22,608 nt of DNA from a virus (IMGVR_UViG_3300031999_000210:1-22608); one strand, 5' to 3'. Shown: positions 13,852 to 21,594, numbered from the stretch's first letter. Program-made: numbers and translations. Notes: a model not told the origin generated them from the letters alone.

Positions 13852-15165
13852 ATGAGTGACGAAGTATATATTCTTTACTGTCCTAATGGTGATACTTACA
13901 AGAACAAAAATCTTCAAGCATTTTGTGATGAATACAATACAAAAGTTAGCGAAGATGAAAAGGTTTGTTATGATGGAATGAGAAAAGCTTGTAAGGCAGG
14001 TAAGGAATACAAGGGATGGATTATTGAGAAAACTACAGAAGATGCACTAGCCGACATTGATATAAGTTCTAAACCTGAAGTTTTTGGACTCACATCAGAA
14101 GAAAAGATTCTTAAACTCTCGGAAGAAAATAGTCGGCTTAAATCTCAAGTAAAAGAAAATATGAGAAGTAGTAGTCTTTTTAAAGAATTAGCTGACATTA
14201 TAACTAGCCGACAAGCACCAACATATGTACCTGAGCTTTTATACAAAGAACAAACTGGAAAGATAAATGAGAGTGCTGTATTGGTTCTTTCCGATTTGCA
14301 TAGCGATCTTCTTATAAAATCAGAACGAGTTAATGATTGTGAAGAATATAATTTTAATTCTTTTTGTCGTAGAGCAGAAAAACTCGTAGAAACTACAATT
14401 AAACATCTAACACAGAATCTTAAAGGATATTCATTTGAAACTTTGTATATCTTTTCCCTAGGTGACAATATTCAAGGGCTGATTCATAACTCACAGCAAC
14501 ATACGGAATGGGCAAATTGTTTGAAATCTTCTGTTGCATGTGGAACTGTTATTTCTAAAATGATTCTTGATCTGTCTCAATATTTTAAAAAGATTGTATA
14601 TATCGGACTTAGTGGTAATCATCCAAGACTTGATATTGGTAAAAAAGATTATCGTGGAGCGCATCTAAACTTTGATTGGTTGGTTAATGCAGAAGCTAAG
14701 AAACAGTGTAAAGCTCTTGTAGATACTGGTAGAGTTGAATTTGCTATACCTGATTCTTGGTCTACAGTTGTTAATATCTTTAAATATAATTTTCATTTGT
14801 CACATGGAGATACGTTAACTGGTTGTAGTCTTGGTATTCCGTTCTATGCTTTACAAAGACGTTCGTATAGACTTGCGGCTCTCGGTGCAGTAAATGGGGT
14901 TGTTCCTCATTATCAAATCATTGGACATTATCACAATCAGAGTTCTATGAAACAAACTGTGGGTGAGCTTATTGTCAATGGTGCTTTCCCTGCTACAGAC
15001 GAGTTTGCTTATCATGGTCTTTCACTATTTAATGAACCTTCACAACTTCTATTCGGTGTACATCCTAATCACGGAAAAACTTGGGAAATGCCAATACTTC
15101 TTAGAGAGAAGGATTGGAGAGAGTTTGAGAAAAAACGTTCACGATATAATAAAGATCTTTTCTAA
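13852..15165 (+). CDS. Calcineurin-like metallophosphoesterase with N-terminal helical domain
   Basis: A 437-residue protein in three parts. Residues 1-62 form a small domain ending YKGWIIEK, similar in style to the modular DNA-binding segments seen in phage and homing nuclease proteins. Residues 80-120 are charged and probably coiled coil. Residues 142-400 are a metallophosphoesterase with DLH (D148, H150), GDN (D205), GNH (N256, H257), SHGD (H318) and GHYH (H359, H361). All expected metal ligands are present, so it is likely active. It is distinct from gp47 and has no T4 equivalent that I recognise. It could be a nuclease or a nucleotide phosphodiesterase. AAAGG precedes the ATG, and it leads the uvsX cluster. 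Confidence 0.82.
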   Translation: MSDEVYILYCPNGDTYKNKNLQAFCDEYNTKVSEDEKVCYDGMRKACKAGKEYKGWIIEKTTEDALADIDISSKPEVFGLTSEEKILKLSEENSRLKSQVKENMRSSSLFKELADIITSRQAPTYVPELLYKEQTGKINESAVLVLSDLHSDLLIKSERVNDCEEYNFNSFCRRAEKLVETTIKHLTQNLKGYSFETLYIFSLGDNIQGLIHNSQQHTEWANCLKSSVACGTVISKMILDLSQYFKKIVYIGLSGNHPRLDIGKKDYRGAHLNFDWLVNAEAKKQCKALVDTGRVEFAIPDSWSTVVNIFKYNFHLSHGDTLTGCSLGIPFYALQRRSYRLAALGAVNGVVPHYQIIGHYHNQSSMKQTVGELIVNGAFPATDEFAYHGLSLFNEPSQLLFGVHPNHGKTWEMPILLREKDWREFEKKRSRYNKDLF

Positions 15166-15176
15166 AAGGAGATTCT

Positions 15177-15404
15177 ATGCCAAAGATAATTTTCACTCAG
15201 GAATTTGATGCGGTTGAGGAGCAGTCTGAATTTCTTATTGCTTCTCAAGCTCCAGAAATGGCATGTGCTATCGATGATATTCTTCAGATGCTTCGGAGAT
15301 ATGACAAGTACGGACACACCTTCAATTCTATCGAAGAAGCAATTGAGAAGATCAGAGAAGAAGCATGTGATATTGTATCCTCACATAATGTTGTATTGGA
15401 GTAA
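15177..15404 (+). CDS. Small conserved-type phage protein, unknown function
   Basis: A 75-residue acidic protein starting at an ATG with a strong AAAGGAG site. The pattern F-x-x-x-E-F-x-x-A ... LRRYDKYG ... IEKIREEA is shared by a widespread group of small phage proteins of unknown role that sit in replication and nucleotide clusters. It is helical with no membrane segment or catalytic motif. It is followed 2 bases later by the next ORF. The family link is from pattern memory only. Confidence 0.75.
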   Translation: MPKIIFTQEFDAVEEQSEFLIASQAPEMACAIDDILQMLRRYDKYGHTFNSIEEAIEKIREEACDIVSSHNVVLE

Positions 15405-15406
15405 AT

Positions 15407-15745
15407 ATGAAAACTAAAAAGATATCAAAATTAGTCGGATTTACTGCTATTAATAGTGACTACGAGTTTATTTTACTTGCGGCAATGAGATATGCTATTG
15501 GGCGCAGATCGTATGCTGTTGGGTTGGTTGCATCTTACATTAAGAGTATGTGGGATCATATTTCAGACAATTGCAAGAAACTTCTACAGAGAGACCTTGA
15601 ATACGAAATCTCACAAGCTGACCGAGGACTCGAATTCAAAATATTTACATACGATCCTCTCGGAGATAAATGTGATCGGGAAACTTGGATAACTTTAAAT
15701 ACTTGGATGATTAAGAAACTTGACAATAGAAAGGATTTAAAATGA
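15407..15745 (+). CDS. Small phage protein upstream of uvsX, unknown function
   Basis: A 112-residue protein with GGAG before the ATG. It contains AAMRYAIGRRSYAVGLVASY followed by W, a pattern seen in many small phage proteins of about 100 residues encoded in early operons. No function is known to me. Its TGA stop overlaps the uvsX ATG (ATGA), so uvsX translation is coupled to it. Confidence 0.75.
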   Translation: MKTKKISKLVGFTAINSDYEFILLAAMRYAIGRRSYAVGLVASYIKSMWDHISDNCKKLLQRDLEYEISQADRGLEFKIFTYDPLGDKCDRETWITLNTWMIKKLDNRKDLK

Positions 15746-16890
15746 ATATTCACGATATGATAATGAAAGACAAAGGATCAGAGAAAGCAGGAACTCTTAA
15801 TATTCCTATGAGTGATATGTTGCGATCTGAGGATGAAGATATAAGAGATCAGGATAAGTTTTTGTCAAGTGGTATTATTTCTTTTAATATTCTTGCAACA
15901 GGAACAGTCAACAAATCAATTATTATAGGTGGGCAACTTTTAATCTCGTCTCCATCGAAGTTTGGGAAAAGCCTAGTTTGTCTTGCCCACTGTAAAGATG
16001 CTCAGAAGAAAGGCATGGAAGTAGTTTACATTAATACTGAAGGTCGTGGTGCATTTAATTTTGCTACAGCTAAAGCTTTTGGAATTAATACAGATCCTAA
16101 AAAGTTTAGCGTACTTGAAACAGATTCTATTGAGTCATGTGAAACAATAGTTATGAAATTAGTTGAAGGAAAAACCAGAGAGCAACGTAAGAATATTTTC
16201 TTGATTATAGATTCTTTCTCTGCGCTTATATCAACTACACAGACAGTTAAGATTATTGATGGAAATACTCTTAAAGTTGATATGTCTGATAGTAAGATTA
16301 GAAATAAACTTAGCTCTGTGCTTAATGCCTCTGGAATGACTCGGTTGATTATTGTCCATGCGTATGCTAATACTTCTGGTCGTGGAGATCCTTTGGCTAT
16401 CGGTGGTGCATCAAAGATATATTTCTTATCTGATTCATGTGTTCTTTTTTCTGGAAGGTCTAAAGAGAAAGACGCTGATGATAAAGTTACTGCCAGAATC
16501 ATAACAGGAAGAACCCACAAGTCAAGATATTGTGTTGAAGATTCTAAGCTTGAAGTACAGATTACTAAAAAAGGATTGAATAGTTTTTATGGTCTTCTTC
16601 CTGATGCTCTTGAGGGTGGATTCGTTCTCAAAGATAAAGGAAAATGTTATAGGGAATGCTTAACAGATGATGTTCCTGTAAAAGAAGAAGAAATTTACAA
16701 TAAAGAATTTTGGACTCCAGTATTTCAGAAGGCAGAGTTTAGACAATATCTTGAAAGCAAATACAGACTCGGAAATGATCTTGAGATTGCTAAAACAGAT
16801 GTTGAAGATATGTTTACGGAAGAGAAGATTACCGATGAACCAGTTGAAATAGAAACATCAAAGAAAGTCAAGAAAGGTAAGAAATCATGA
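15742..16890 (+). CDS. uvsX: UvsX-like recombinase (RecA/RAD51 superfamily)
   Basis: A 382-residue protein (T4 UvsX is 391). Walker A is SSPSKFGKS (69-77), with the altered form also typical of T4 UvsX (GPSKSFKS), and Walker B is IFLIIDS (152-158). A lysine-rich tail (KKVKKGKKS) follows an acidic stretch. UvsX forms filaments on single-stranded DNA with help from UvsY and drives strand invasion for recombination-dependent replication. AAAGGA sits 6 bases before the ATG. The gene overlaps its upstream neighbour by 4 bases, and its own stop overlaps the next start by 4 bases. Confidence 0.94.
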   Translation: MNIHDMIMKDKGSEKAGTLNIPMSDMLRSEDEDIRDQDKFLSSGIISFNILATGTVNKSIIIGGQLLISSPSKFGKSLVCLAHCKDAQKKGMEVVYINTEGRGAFNFATAKAFGINTDPKKFSVLETDSIESCETIVMKLVEGKTREQRKNIFLIIDSFSALISTTQTVKIIDGNTLKVDMSDSKIRNKLSSVLNASGMTRLIIVHAYANTSGRGDPLAIGGASKIYFLSDSCVLFSGRSKEKDADDKVTARIITGRTHKSRYCVEDSKLEVQITKKGLNSFYGLLPDALEGGFVLKDKGKCYRECLTDDVPVKEEEIYNKEFWTPVFQKAEFRQYLESKYRLGNDLEIAKTDVEDMFTEEKITDEPVEIETSKKVKKGKKS

Positions 16891-17069
16891 ATAAGAAAAT
16901 TGCCAAGGTTATAAACAGCGCATGTATGAACGAAACATCCGCTTTTAAAAATGATCTCAAACGTCTATGGAATAAAACTCCTAGACCTTTGAGGAATAAA
17001 TTTAAAAACGATCTCATTGAAGCAAGTAACACAACCAAGGAAGAGATTAATGTTGAACAATCCGCTTAA
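16887..17069 (+). CDS. 60-residue basic protein overlapping uvsX, unknown function
   Basis: The ATG at 16887 overlaps the uvsX stop (ATGA), with AAAGGT upstream. The product is helical and lysine/asparagine-rich (FKNDLKRLWNKTPRPLRNKF) and has no recognisable motif. The downstream gene starts inside its last 20 bases. A compact overlap chain supports a real gene, but the length is short. Confidence 0.55.
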   Translation: MNKKIAKVINSACMNETSAFKNDLKRLWNKTPRPLRNKFKNDLIEASNTTKEEINVEQSA

Positions 17070-17544
17070 GATATATTTGGCAGGTTTCATAGAATTTCAA
17101 AATGATGGTAAAGAATTGGTTCCTGAATGTATGGAATGGAGAAAATACATTCGGGAATTCTATCAAAAGTTCCATACGTCATCTGGAGAAATTTTAGATT
17201 ATGGCATTGAATTTTTTGATCCATTAATAGGAGAAAGTCCCTCTGAAAAACTATCAGATGCTTTAATTTTCTCCAAGGATTATTTGTCTATTAAGAACTG
17301 TGATATGCTTATTTGTAATTTTGATACATTCCATAATTTAAGACCTGCTATTGGTACGACATTGGAGTGTGGAATTGCTTATGAGATGAAGAAACAAATC
17401 ATAGTCATTTCCAGTGATCCAAGATATATTAATCATCCTTTTATTCAGCGTATGGCATGTTCAATTTTTCCAGATGTAGAATCACTTTGCAAATCTAAAA
17501 TACTTAATATTTTCTTCAAGTCAATTAATACTGCACTTTATTAA
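17050..17544 (+). CDS. Nucleoside 2-deoxyribosyltransferase-like enzyme
   Basis: I chose ATG 17050 (164 residues) because of AAGGAAGAG just upstream; the in-frame TTG at 17017 lacks support. The fold signature is clear: KIYLAGFIE at the N-terminus (7-15), CDMLICNFD (84-92), then IGTTLECGIAYEMKKQIIVI (101-120), in which E106 matches the catalytic glutamate of the family. These enzymes break or exchange the base-deoxyribose bond of nucleosides or nucleotides. In phages they may salvage bases, remove unwanted dNMPs or support modified-base synthesis. It sits between uvsX and helicase 41, so early expression is likely. The substrate cannot be predicted. Confidence 0.8.
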   Translation: MLNNPLKIYLAGFIEFQNDGKELVPECMEWRKYIREFYQKFHTSSGEILDYGIEFFDPLIGESPSEKLSDALIFSKDYLSIKNCDMLICNFDTFHNLRPAIGTTLECGIAYEMKKQIIVISSDPRYINHPFIQRMACSIFPDVESLCKSKILNIFFKSINTALY

Positions 17545-17553
17545 GGAGATTTT

Positions 17554-17769
17554 ATGATTGCAAAAAATAAAAAACTTAAAAGATTAGAAGGTGAAGAAAT
17601 ACTTTATGGTTTTTGTGGGTGGTTAACTACAAGAGATAAGAGAACTGTTATGTCTTCTGGAGATGATTGTGGTTGTATTGCTGACCTCATTAAAGAATTT
17701 TCTGAGGTTAATAAACTGTCAGAATGCCGAGATGGATGGAATAAGATTTTAATTCATCCAAAAAAATAA
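17554..17769 (+). CDS. Small phage protein with CGWLTTR motif, unknown function
   Basis: A 71-residue protein with a strong AAGGAG site before the ATG. The sequence FCGWLTTRDKRTVMSSGDDC followed by a helix with IKEFSEVNKL and a W near the end follows a common small phage protein pattern (C-G-F/W-L-T ... A-x-L-x-x-x-F-x-x-x-N). The role is unknown. It is last in the run from the promoter at 13792, just before a new promoter. Confidence 0.75.
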   Translation: MIAKNKKLKRLEGEEILYGFCGWLTTRDKRTVMSSGDDCGCIADLIKEFSEVNKLSECRDGWNKILIHPKK

Positions 17770-17777
17770 AATACCGC

Positions 17778-17806
17778 TTGACTTTTAAAAAAATATCCGC
17801 TATACT
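17778..17806 (+). promoter_or_regulatory. Sigma70-type promoter for helicase operon
   Basis: TTGACT and TATACT are 17 bases apart, with CGC before the -10. The predicted leader is about 14 bases, reaching the AAGGAAA ribosome site of the 83-residue ORF. Confidence 0.85.
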
Positions 17807-17826
17807 ATTATCAACAAGGAAATCCA

Positions 17827-18078
17827 ATGCCCTACATTTCAGATGAAGATCGTATTCAGTTCGATGTTGTTTTAGATAGACTTCCAGAAATCAAAACAAA
17901 AGGCGAACTCGAATATATATTGTTTAGAACATTAAAGATTTATATGGACGATAGGAAGTATAAGTACGGTGAATTACATGATGCAGTGTATGCTTGTGCT
18001 CATGTTTCTGATGAGTTCCGTAGAAGGTATTTAGACAAAAGAGAAGATGAAGCGATTCAATGCAATGGGGATATTTAA
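17827..18078 (+). CDS. Small conserved phage protein (DUF6899-like), unknown function
   Basis: An 83-residue protein beginning MPYISDEDRIQFD, then GELEYILFRTLKIY, then HVSDEFRRRYLDKREDEAIQ and ending CNGDI. This pattern (MPYI-x-x-x-x-R ... GELNY ... EFYRR ... ENGD) is one of the most widespread small phage proteins and is usually annotated only as a domain of unknown function. It is encoded 3 bases before helicase 41 and is probably cotranscribed with it. The family name is from memory and less certain than the pattern. Confidence 0.82.
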   Translation: MPYISDEDRIQFDVVLDRLPEIKTKGELEYILFRTLKIYMDDRKYKYGELHDAVYACAHVSDEFRRRYLDKREDEAIQCNGDI

Positions 18079-18081
18079 TCG

Positions 18082-19452
18082 ATGAATCCTATAAAGTTTG
18101 AGCGTATTATTATTAAGCTGTTATTTGTAAATGATAAAGTTAGAAATAAAGTTCTTCCGTTCCTTAAGGAGTCTTTGTTTGATAATGAAGGTCATAAAAG
18201 TTTAATTAAAAAGGTTTTAGAATTTTATGAAAAACATACAAAGTTTCCTACGATATCAGATATTAAATTAAAAATAGAAGGTGATATATTTACTGTATTT
18301 AAAGAAATTATAGAACAGGATATTTCAGATTATACAGAGGAAGAACTATTCGAGGGCATCCAACAATTTTTTAAAGAGAAGCTTGTTAAAAATGTTAATG
18401 TTGAAATTATGGACAAGCTAGTAGATGGTAAAGTTGACGAATGCTTTCCACATGTTGACGAACTCCGAGAAGCTCTTTCATTTTCATTCGATACAAGCAT
18501 AGGAGTTGACGTATTAGAAGATTCCAAAAAATTCTATGATCATTTACATTCAACCGAAAAGTTTGTTGCTACAGGAATACCGACATTAGATTATTTTTTG
18601 CAAGGTGGATTATACGAGAAAACATTGTCTCTTCTCATGGCAAATTCTAATATGGGTAAATCTCTTGTCATGGGATCTCTCGCAACAAATATGCTTCTGT
18701 GCAATAAAAAAGTTCTAATAGTATCATTGGAGATGTCTGAGTTTAAATATGATAGGCGCATACTTGGAAATTTGTTCGATGTTGAAGTTAATAGTTTGAA
18801 GAATATTTCCGAGAAAGATCTTATGGAAATGTTCGAGCAAAAAAGAGGAATGATCAACAGTAAAATGATTATCAAAGAATTCCCGACAAAATCCATCAAT
18901 GCGAATAATATTAGAAATCTTTTGACGAACTTAGAGTTGAAAAAGAGTTTTGTACCTGATGTAATTTTTGTGGACTATCTCGAAATAATGAAAGCCAATA
19001 ATACAAATAAGAACGGCAATTCATTCGAGGAAATTAAAAAAATATCAGAAGACTTACGAGGATTGGCATGTGAGAAAGCAGTTCCTATCTTCTCAGGTAC
19101 TCAGACAAATAGACAAGCATTAGGATCTCCAGAACTCGGTGTTGAAGATATGTCACAGTCAATCGGCCCGTTGTTTACAGCAGATACACTTTTAGGTCTC
19201 ACACAGCCAGAAGAGTATCAGAAGATTAGTAAATTCCTTCTACATATTCTTAAACATAGAGATGGTGAGAAGAATAAGAAAATAACATTAGATGTTAACT
19301 ATCCCAAGATGCGCATATCAGAGGATGTTGAAGCAAATAAAAAGCTTAGAGAACCTCCTGTAAGTAAAACAGATTCCGCTATTGGTATGGTTGGTAGAGC
19401 TTTGTCTCAAGATATAGAAACAAAAAAAGCTAACAATTTTGAATGGGACTAA
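18082..19452 (+). CDS. 41: DnaB-type replicative helicase (gp41-like)
   Basis: A 456-residue hexameric helicase (T4 gp41 is 475). The N-terminal helical domain (1-150) is followed by a RecA-type ATPase core with Walker A ANSNMGKS (187-194), the SLEMSEFKYDRR region, and Walker B VIFVDY (294-299). An arginine- and lysine-rich KHRDGEKNKK loop lies near the end. It unwinds the fork 5' to 3' and recruits the gp61-type primase, whose gene starts at the right edge of the window. The ribosome site is weak, suggesting coupling to the small ORF 3 bases upstream. Confidence 0.95.
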   Translation: MNPIKFERIIIKLLFVNDKVRNKVLPFLKESLFDNEGHKSLIKKVLEFYEKHTKFPTISDIKLKIEGDIFTVFKEIIEQDISDYTEEELFEGIQQFFKEKLVKNVNVEIMDKLVDGKVDECFPHVDELREALSFSFDTSIGVDVLEDSKKFYDHLHSTEKFVATGIPTLDYFLQGGLYEKTLSLLMANSNMGKSLVMGSLATNMLLCNKKVLIVSLEMSEFKYDRRILGNLFDVEVNSLKNISEKDLMEMFEQKRGMINSKMIIKEFPTKSINANNIRNLLTNLELKKSFVPDVIFVDYLEIMKANNTNKNGNSFEEIKKISEDLRGLACEKAVPIFSGTQTNRQALGSPELGVEDMSQSIGPLFTADTLLGLTQPEEYQKISKFLLHILKHRDGEKNKKITLDVNYPKMRISEDVEANKKLREPPVSKTDSAIGMVGRALSQDIETKKANNFEWD

Positions 19453-19454
19453 TA

Positions 19455-19745
19455 ATGGAACAGCTTCTCCCAATTGATTTCTTTACATCTAAATATCAGC
19501 AAATGATGGATGGTGTAAATTATCAAAAAATTGTGAAATATAATAATGAATTAAGAGACGGGTATATTCCAGATGTTATTAAATCAATACAACATTCAAT
19601 TGAGTCAACATCAGATCATACCTTATTAAAAGATTGGAACCCAGTACAGAACGAAGTAAATGTGATAGATTATATGTCTTTTGAAAACATAATAGACAGA
19701 CTCATAGATCCATCTGTTAAATTTATTCCTGAAATTATACTGTAA
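19455..19745 (+). CDS. Unknown 96-residue protein between helicase and gp33-like gene
   Basis: The start is uncertain. I prefer ATG 19455, 3 bases after the helicase stop, over the in-frame ATG 19443 inside helicase coding sequence. Neither has a strong ribosome site. The product begins MEQLLPIDFFTSKYQQMMDG and is mixed helical and acidic, with no motif known to me. Its position before the 33-59-32 group suggests a replication or transcription accessory protein. Confidence 0.65.
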   Translation: MEQLLPIDFFTSKYQQMMDGVNYQKIVKYNNELRDGYIPDVIKSIQHSIESTSDHTLLKDWNPVQNEVNVIDYMSFENIIDRLIDPSVKFIPEIIL

Positions 19746-19754
19746 GGAGATACA

Positions 19755-20099
19755 ATGGTTTACAATAATGAGAGATTGCTTTGTGATGGGATTGATCAGA
19801 AAAAATTCTTTAAGTCTCTACGGTTGAAAGGATATACTGAAGATATTCTCACAATGTTATTTACCGAAGATAACTTCCAGACAACAGATATTTGTGATTT
19901 TAATAGTGCGATTAGAAATATAAACAAGATTGATAAAATTCCTATATTCGATATGCTTGTTTATCTTGAGAAGCATTTTGCAGAACCAAAAAAAGTTTTG
20001 AGTATACTTGACGATAGAACGACTTCAATGTTGAGAGTAGAAGCAGAGAAATCGTTTAATATTAAAATTCCTTCTTGTAGTCTATCGGAGTTTTTTTAG
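19755..20099 (+). CDS. 33: gp33-like late-transcription co-activator (tentative)
   Basis: A 114-residue protein (T4 gp33 is 112) directly before 59-like and 32 genes, the same order as in T4. The last third, MLRVEAEKSFNIKIPS, roughly parallels T4 gp33, and the protein ends SLSEFF. T4 gp33 ends in a comparable hydrophobic clamp-binding motif (LDFLL). gp33 bridges the sliding clamp and host polymerase flap to activate late promoters with gp55. Overall identity by eye is low, so this rests on length, synteny and the C-terminal motif. AAGGAGA precedes the ATG, and the stop TAG overlaps the next GTG start. Confidence 0.55.
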   Translation: MVYNNERLLCDGIDQKKFFKSLRLKGYTEDILTMLFTEDNFQTTDICDFNSAIRNINKIDKIPIFDMLVYLEKHFAEPKKVLSILDDRTTSMLRVEAEKSFNIKIPSCSLSEFF

Positions 20100-20659
20100 T
20101 GGACAGAGTAGATATTTTAAACATCATTTATAATTTCTTGAATATGCTATCGGGTCTTAATGTAAGATTCTTTGAACAACCAGTTGACTTATACAATAGA
20201 CGAGGAGTTCAATCTTTTATAAATAAAGCAAAGATAGTAGCAAGAGATATAAATAGTAGTAAATATTCTACAGATCAATTCATAAAATTCTTGTTTTTAA
20301 CTGCGCTACTAGAAGGAAAAGCAGGAATTTATACATTTCAACCAAAGGAGGTCATTAGAATTAGACGTATTACAGAACGGTTTGCAAAGAAAGATGAAAA
20401 CATTATTAACTCCATATGTCAAAAGTATGGAATGCCCGAAGAGGGTTTGATGGAGGTGAGAGATAACGGAGAGACTATACTTTATAAACTTTTAAAGACA
20501 AAGCACATTTCGATGGCATACGCTTTAAAAAATTATAAAAAGGTCTTGACAATTGCAGAAAAAAACGCTATACTATTTAACACAGAATACAGTATATTTC
20601 ATAAAACATTCAAACAATTCATTCAATTCATTCAAGGAGAAGCGTATGCAAAAATTTAA
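20099..20659 (+). CDS. 59: gp59-like helicase loader (tentative), GTG start
   Basis: A 186-residue helical protein (T4 gp59 is 217) that starts with GTG overlapping the previous stop (TAGTG), with GGAG 8 bases upstream. By eye it parallels T4 gp59 in three stretches: an early helix around YNFLNML, RRGVQSFINK near 34-43, and ILYKLLKTKHISMAYALKNY (about 128-147), which resembles YIFKLLQSNIISFETFILLD of T4. In T4 the gene sits directly before 32, as here. gp59 loads gp41 onto gp32-coated forks. The last part of the gene carries the gene 32 promoter, leader and ribosome site, and it overlaps gene 32 by 14 bases. The final ~35 residues may be shaped by these DNA signals. Confidence 0.62.
   Translation: MDRVDILNIIYNFLNMLSGLNVRFFEQPVDLYNRRGVQSFINKAKIVARDINSSKYSTDQFIKFLFLTALLEGKAGIYTFQPKEVIRIRRITERFAKKDENIINSICQKYGMPEEGLMEVRDNGETILYKLLKTKHISMAYALKNYKKVLTIAEKNAILFNTEYSIFHKTFKQFIQFIQGEAYAKI
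20546..20574 (+). promoter_or_regulatory. Strong sigma70-type promoter for gene 32, inside the 59-like gene
   Basis: TTGACA and TATACT are 17 bases apart, the best -35 of the five. It lies within the coding sequence of the upstream gene and gives a leader of about 65 bases before the gene 32 ATG. Confidence 0.85.
20608..20640 (+). promoter_or_regulatory. Unstructured repeat-bearing leader of gene 32, candidate autogenous operator
   Basis: The leader carries a tandem 9-base repeat CAATTCATT (20615-20623, 20624-20632) preceded by ATTCAA and running straight into AAGGAGA. It is A/U-rich with no obvious stem. T4 gp32 represses its own mRNA by binding an unstructured A/U-rich leader over the ribosome site, so a similar role is plausible. 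Confidence 0.45.
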
Positions 20660-21530
20660 ATTCGATTGGTCAGATTCAAAGAAGAAGATGGCAGAACCTG
20701 TTTCAACCACTGGATTCAAAAAAGATGAGAGAATTTACTCACCTGAATTCAGCAAGCAAGGTACTGTTAACGTCCTTATGCGGTTCCTTCCTCCAATGAG
20801 AGATGCACAAGGTAAGCTCTGTGATGCCGATTTCCCCTTTGTCGGCCCTGTTTACTACCACAACATTTCAGAGCATAAGAAGTGGCTGAACGTTACATGT
20901 CCTACTTCGGTTGGTCTTCCCTGTCCTATTTGTGAATTCAACAAAGAAAATTGGGATGATTACAATGGTCTTCAACGTAAACGATCTCGTAAGATGAATT
21001 ATTTTTCAAACATCCTTATTATTAAAGATCATTTGCATCCTGAAAACGAAGGCAAAGTTTTTATCTTTCGTTATGGTAAAAAGATATATGAGAAGATGAT
21101 GGAGAAAGCAAATCCTCCTGCCGATTCTCTTGTATCTCAAGCAGATTATTGGGATTATTATCAGGGTACAAACTTCAAGCTCATCATCAAGAAGATCAAA
21201 CTTCCTGAAGATACTTATGCTCAGAACAATTATGATTCCTGTTGCTTTGAAGATTCATTGTCTCCAATTGCAAAGACGGATGAAGAGATCGAAGCTGTTA
21301 TGAATAAATGCTTCCCTCTTAAACCGTTTAATGCAGAATCATCATTTGAATCATATGAAACTCTGACTAAGAAATTTTCAAAGTTCATATCGACTTCATC
21401 TGCATCTTCTGAAAAGCGTCAAGCTACTGCTGAAGATGCTCCAGACGATGATATCACTCCAGATGCTACTGAAGTAGTTTCGTCAGAAGATTCGGATGAT
21501 ATTTTCAACAAGATCAAAGATGAAGACTAA
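20646..21530 (+). CDS. 32: gp32-like single-stranded DNA-binding protein
   Basis: A 294-residue protein (T4 gp32 is 301), starting at ATG 20646 with AAGGAGA 5 bases upstream. The basic N-terminal segment ends in TTGFKKDERI. A zinc site is formed by H72, C85, C93 and C96; H72-C85 and C93-C96 match the T4 spacing. QRKRSRKMNYFSN (110-122) lies in the DNA-binding core, and a flexible acidic tail rich in D, E and S (DDDITPDATEVVSSEDSDD) is where T4 gp32 contacts partner proteins. It coats single strands for UvsX/UvsY exchange and fork synthesis. Codon choice looks more GC-balanced than in its neighbours, as expected for a highly expressed gene. A strong hairpin follows the stop. Confidence 0.94.
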   Translation: MQKFKFDWSDSKKKMAEPVSTTGFKKDERIYSPEFSKQGTVNVLMRFLPPMRDAQGKLCDADFPFVGPVYYHNISEHKKWLNVTCPTSVGLPCPICEFNKENWDDYNGLQRKRSRKMNYFSNILIIKDHLHPENEGKVFIFRYGKKIYEKMMEKANPPADSLVSQADYWDYYQGTNFKLIIKKIKLPEDTYAQNNYDSCCFEDSLSPIAKTDEEIEAVMNKCFPLKPFNAESSFESYETLTKKFSKFISTSSASSEKRQATAEDAPDDDITPDATEVVSSEDSDDIFNKIKDED

Positions 21531-21548
21531 TAGTTTCAGACTCTATTA

Positions 21549-21580
21549 TAACAGGAGAGGCTTTAAGACCTCTCCTGTTA
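21549..21580 (+). terminator. Strong 12-bp hairpin after gene 32
   Basis: TAACAGGAGAGG (21549-21560) pairs perfectly with CCTCTCCTGTTA (21569-21580) around the 8-base loop CTTTAAGA. It starts 18 bases after the gene 32 stop. No U-run follows, so it may stabilise the gene 32 message, or attenuate rather than fully terminate. The next ribosome site begins just after it. Confidence 0.75.
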
Positions 21581-21594
21581 GTAAAGGAAATAAA

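Noticed and set aside
14145-14468. 107-codon open frame on the minus strand
   Set aside because: It is antisense within the metallophosphoesterase gene with no supporting signals.
15205-15417. 70-codon open frame overlapping the 75-residue ORF
   Set aside because: The other frame (15177-15404) has a strong ribosome site and a familiar phage protein pattern; this one has neither.
16026-16520. 164-codon open frame on the minus strand
   Set aside because: It is antisense to the uvsX ATPase core, which is strongly conserved; there is no ribosome site or motif.
20218-20255. Two TATAAATA octamers on the plus strand
   Set aside because: Both lie inside the 59-like coding region, about 400 bases before gene 32. 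Several chance matches are expected in DNA this AT-rich, and gene 32 has its own strong promoter.
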